NCBI RefSeq assembly: GCF_020042665.1
Contig: NZ_CP083376.1
Span: 2,516,001 to 2,580,000, forward strand
Source: Pseudoxanthomonas sp. X-1
Lineage (GTDB): Bacteria > Pseudomonadota > Gammaproteobacteria > Xanthomonadales > Xanthomonadaceae
Direction: 5' to 3'
Length of the DNA stretch: 64,000 nt
Shown here: one piece after another, positions 62,789 through 64,000 of the stretch
Layout: the number at the start of each line of letters is the position of its first letter
Numbering within the stretch: position 1 is the first letter of the stretch
Made by a program: the position numbers and the translations under genes
The notes under the pieces: model-generated
The model's database searches: none
Told to the model about the DNA's origin: nothing
What the model saw: only the letters and a program-made list of their open reading frames with translations

Positions 62789-63064
62789 ATGTCCCACATC
62801 GAACTGCAGCACCCCAACCACAAGTCGCCCGAGCAGACCCGCCAGGCCCTGGAGGAAGTGGCCGGCAAGCTGCACGCGCGCTTCGGGGTGAGCCATCACT
62901 GGGACGGCGACACGCTGGCCTTCAACGGCGCCGGCGTGGACGGACGCATCACCATGCGGCCCGGCGCGCTGCACGTCACCGCCGAACTGGGCTTCCTGCT
63001 GTCGGCGATGAAGGGACCGATCGAGTCGGAGATCCGCCGCGTGCTGGGCGAACGCTTCGCCTAG
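62789..63064 (+). CDS. Polyhydroxyalkanoic acid system family protein
   Basis: A 91-residue protein of the PHA_gran_rgn type: MSHIELQHPNHKSPEQTR, ARFGVSHHWDGDTLAFNGAG, GRITMRPGALHVTAELGFLL, and the C-terminal IESEIRRVLGERF. It is often found beside phasin genes and is thought to associate with polyhydroxyalkanoate granules or related membranes; function is not settled. A GACAAT -10-like element lies just upstream. No PHA synthase is in the window. Confidence 0.87.
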   Translation: MSHIELQHPNHKSPEQTRQALEEVAGKLHARFGVSHHWDGDTLAFNGAGVDGRITMRPGALHVTAELGFLLSAMKGPIESEIRRVLGERFA

Positions 63065-63162
63065 CGCCGGTCGGGCGCGCCTGCGCGCCGGCATTCGACG
63101 CCACGATCACCGGCCGCTGCGGACACTGCCCGCCATCGTCCCGTCCGCACCGGAGTGATCCA

Positions 63163-63738
63163 ATGGCGACCAGGAAAACCCAGGGCCCGCGCCCGTCCGA
63201 GTTCGAACCCTCCCTGCACGAGCAGGCCGAGCGCCTGCAGGCGTCCCTGGGCGAATCGGCCCAGCAGATCTGGCTCGCCGGTCTGGGCGCCTTCCACCGC
63301 GCCCAGACCGAGGGTGGCAAGCTGTTCGACACCCTGGTGCGCGAAGGCAGCAAGGTCGAGGCGCGCACCCGCGATGCCCGCGCCGGCCTGGCCGAAAGCG
63401 TCGAGGACGTGCGCAGCCGCGCCGGCGAGACGCTGGGGCGCATGGACCAGACCTTCCGCGCCCGGGTCGGCGAGGCGCTCAAGGCGCTGGAGGTGCCGAC
63501 CCGGCGCGAGCTGGGCGCGCTGGCCGACCGCATCGATGCGCTCAACCAGAAGCTGCGCGCGCACAACGAACGGCCCACCGCCGGCGCACGGGCGCGACGC
63601 TCCGCGGCGCGTTCGACCCCGGCCGGCCCCGCCCCGGTCCCGCCCAGGGCCACCGCGAGCCGGCCGGCGCGCAAGCCGGCCGCACCGCGCGCGCCCGCCC
63701 AGCCGACGGCCGCGCCACCCAGCGACCCGATCGAATAA
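63163..63738 (+). CDS. Phasin family protein
   Basis: A 191-residue protein. Residues about 15-130 are amphipathic helix typical of phasins, which coat polyhydroxyalkanoate granules: SLGESAQQIWLAGLGAFHRAQTEGG and FDTLVREGSKVEARTRDA. The tail (130-191) is Ala/Pro/Arg-rich and histone-like, as in PhaF-type phasins that bind DNA. GGAG precedes ATG 63163. It follows the granule-associated gene by 98 bp. Confidence 0.88.
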   Translation: MATRKTQGPRPSEFEPSLHEQAERLQASLGESAQQIWLAGLGAFHRAQTEGGKLFDTLVREGSKVEARTRDARAGLAESVEDVRSRAGETLGRMDQTFRARVGEALKALEVPTRRELGALADRIDALNQKLRAHNERPTAGARARRSAARSTPAGPAPVPPRATASRPARKPAAPRAPAQPTAAPPSDPIE

Positions 63739-63835
63739 GCCGCCGGCGCCGCTGCATGCACCGCGCGCCTTCAGACCGACCGTGCTGTCAGCCGATCGCG
63801 GCCCTGCGCGGCCCGGTCGACCCCACGGTTGCCCG

Positions 63836-63841
63836 TAGAAT
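63836..63841 (+). promoter_or_regulatory. Possible -10 box of the last gene
   Basis: TAGAAT, a good -10 hexamer 30 bp before the ATG at 63872. No clear -35 is seen. Confidence 0.3.
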
Positions 63842-63871
63842 GCCCAGCCTGCTTTTGTGGATGTGCGCCTC

Positions 63872-64000
63872 ATGCCGTTCTGGTTGATCGGGACCCTCGT
63901 GGCCCTGCTGGTGGGTCTGGTCGCCACGGCGTATCTGTGGCTGGTCCGTCGCCGCCTCGATGAGACCCAGGCCGGCCTGCAGGCGCTGGCGGCCATGCGC
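63872..64000 (+). CDS. Start of a membrane-anchored protein, truncated by the window edge
   Basis: Forty-three codons are visible: one N-terminal membrane helix (FWLIGTLVALLVGLVATAYLWLV) followed by RRRLDETQAGLQALAAMR, helical and charged. The frame is open to the last base. The part seen is too short to name a family. Confidence 0.6.
   Translation, partial: MPFWLIGTLVALLVGLVATAYLWLVRRRLDETQAGLQALAAMR

Overview
The window is very G+C-rich DNA from a gammaproteobacterium, almost certainly a member of the Xanthomonadaceae (Xanthomonas, Pseudoxanthomonas, Lysobacter, Luteimonas and relatives). The signs are a gene with the XVIPCD signal used by Xanthomonadales type IV secretion effectors, a bifunctional hisB, an HpyO-like urate hydroxylase of the type described in Xanthomonas, TonB receptor plus PhoD pairing, and dispersed heptamer and REP-like repeats that I know from this family. 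No phage, insertion sequence or CRISPR array was seen.

Layout. 1-1.4 kb: start of a Fur-box-linked feoAB iron operon. 1.5-3.9 kb: acetyltransferase, short-chain dehydrogenase, efpL (EF-P-like) and a small secreted protein. 3.9-6.1 kb: a coupled pair of exported proteins. 6.2-8.9 kb: D-2-hydroxyacid dehydrogenase divergent from serA. 9-12.7 kb: Nudix hydrolase and two tandem amino-acid permeases. 12.8-14.8 kb: mtnBDC of methionine salvage. 15.1-26.4 kb: an eleven-gene minus-strand purine and oxalurate catabolic operon with a divergent LysR regulator. 27.5-29.7 kb: a type IV secretion effector and its immunity lipoprotein. 30-33.3 kb: a second purine operon (permease, acetyltransferase, puuE, uraD). 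33.4-34.9 kb: a chitinase with a LacI-type operator. 35.3-43 kb: the complete histidine operon headed by a TrpR-like regulator. 44.5-46.2 kb: hisS and tRNA-Pro(CGG). 46.9-49.9 kb: a four-gene cluster (acyl-CoA dehydrogenase-like, PIG-L deacetylase, NodS-like methyltransferase, glycosyltransferase) of unknown product. 50.3-54.7 kb: TonB receptor and PhoD phosphatase. 55.5-59.6 kb: serC-pheA-aroA. 59.8-62 kb: msrPQ split by repeat arrays. 61.9-64 kb: FHA protein, polyhydroxyalkanoate-type granule protein, phasin and a truncated membrane protein.

How the genes work together. The two purine operons together encode a nearly complete route: nucleoside hydrolase releases bases, HpxDE-like Rieske proteins may oxidise hypoxanthine, HpyO-like hydroxylase makes 5-hydroxyisourate, UraH and UraD give allantoin, PuuE gives allantoate, an M20 amidohydrolase gives ureidoglycine, a PucG-like aminotransferase gives oxalurate, and HpxW/Y/Z-like proteins finish to oxalate. 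No classical uricase and no xanthine dehydrogenase are present here. Nearly every junction in the large operon is a 4-bp ATGA or GTGA overlap, so expression is probably tightly coupled. Serine, histidine and aromatic amino-acid genes are otherwise ordinary housekeeping loci, but several have been invaded by repeats, most strikingly hisIE, where a REP-like doublet is read in frame between the two enzyme domains.

Limits. Everything was read by eye from the sequence. Family names are from remembered motifs, not from searches; start codons are argued from ribosome-binding sites and overlaps and remain uncertain where stated.
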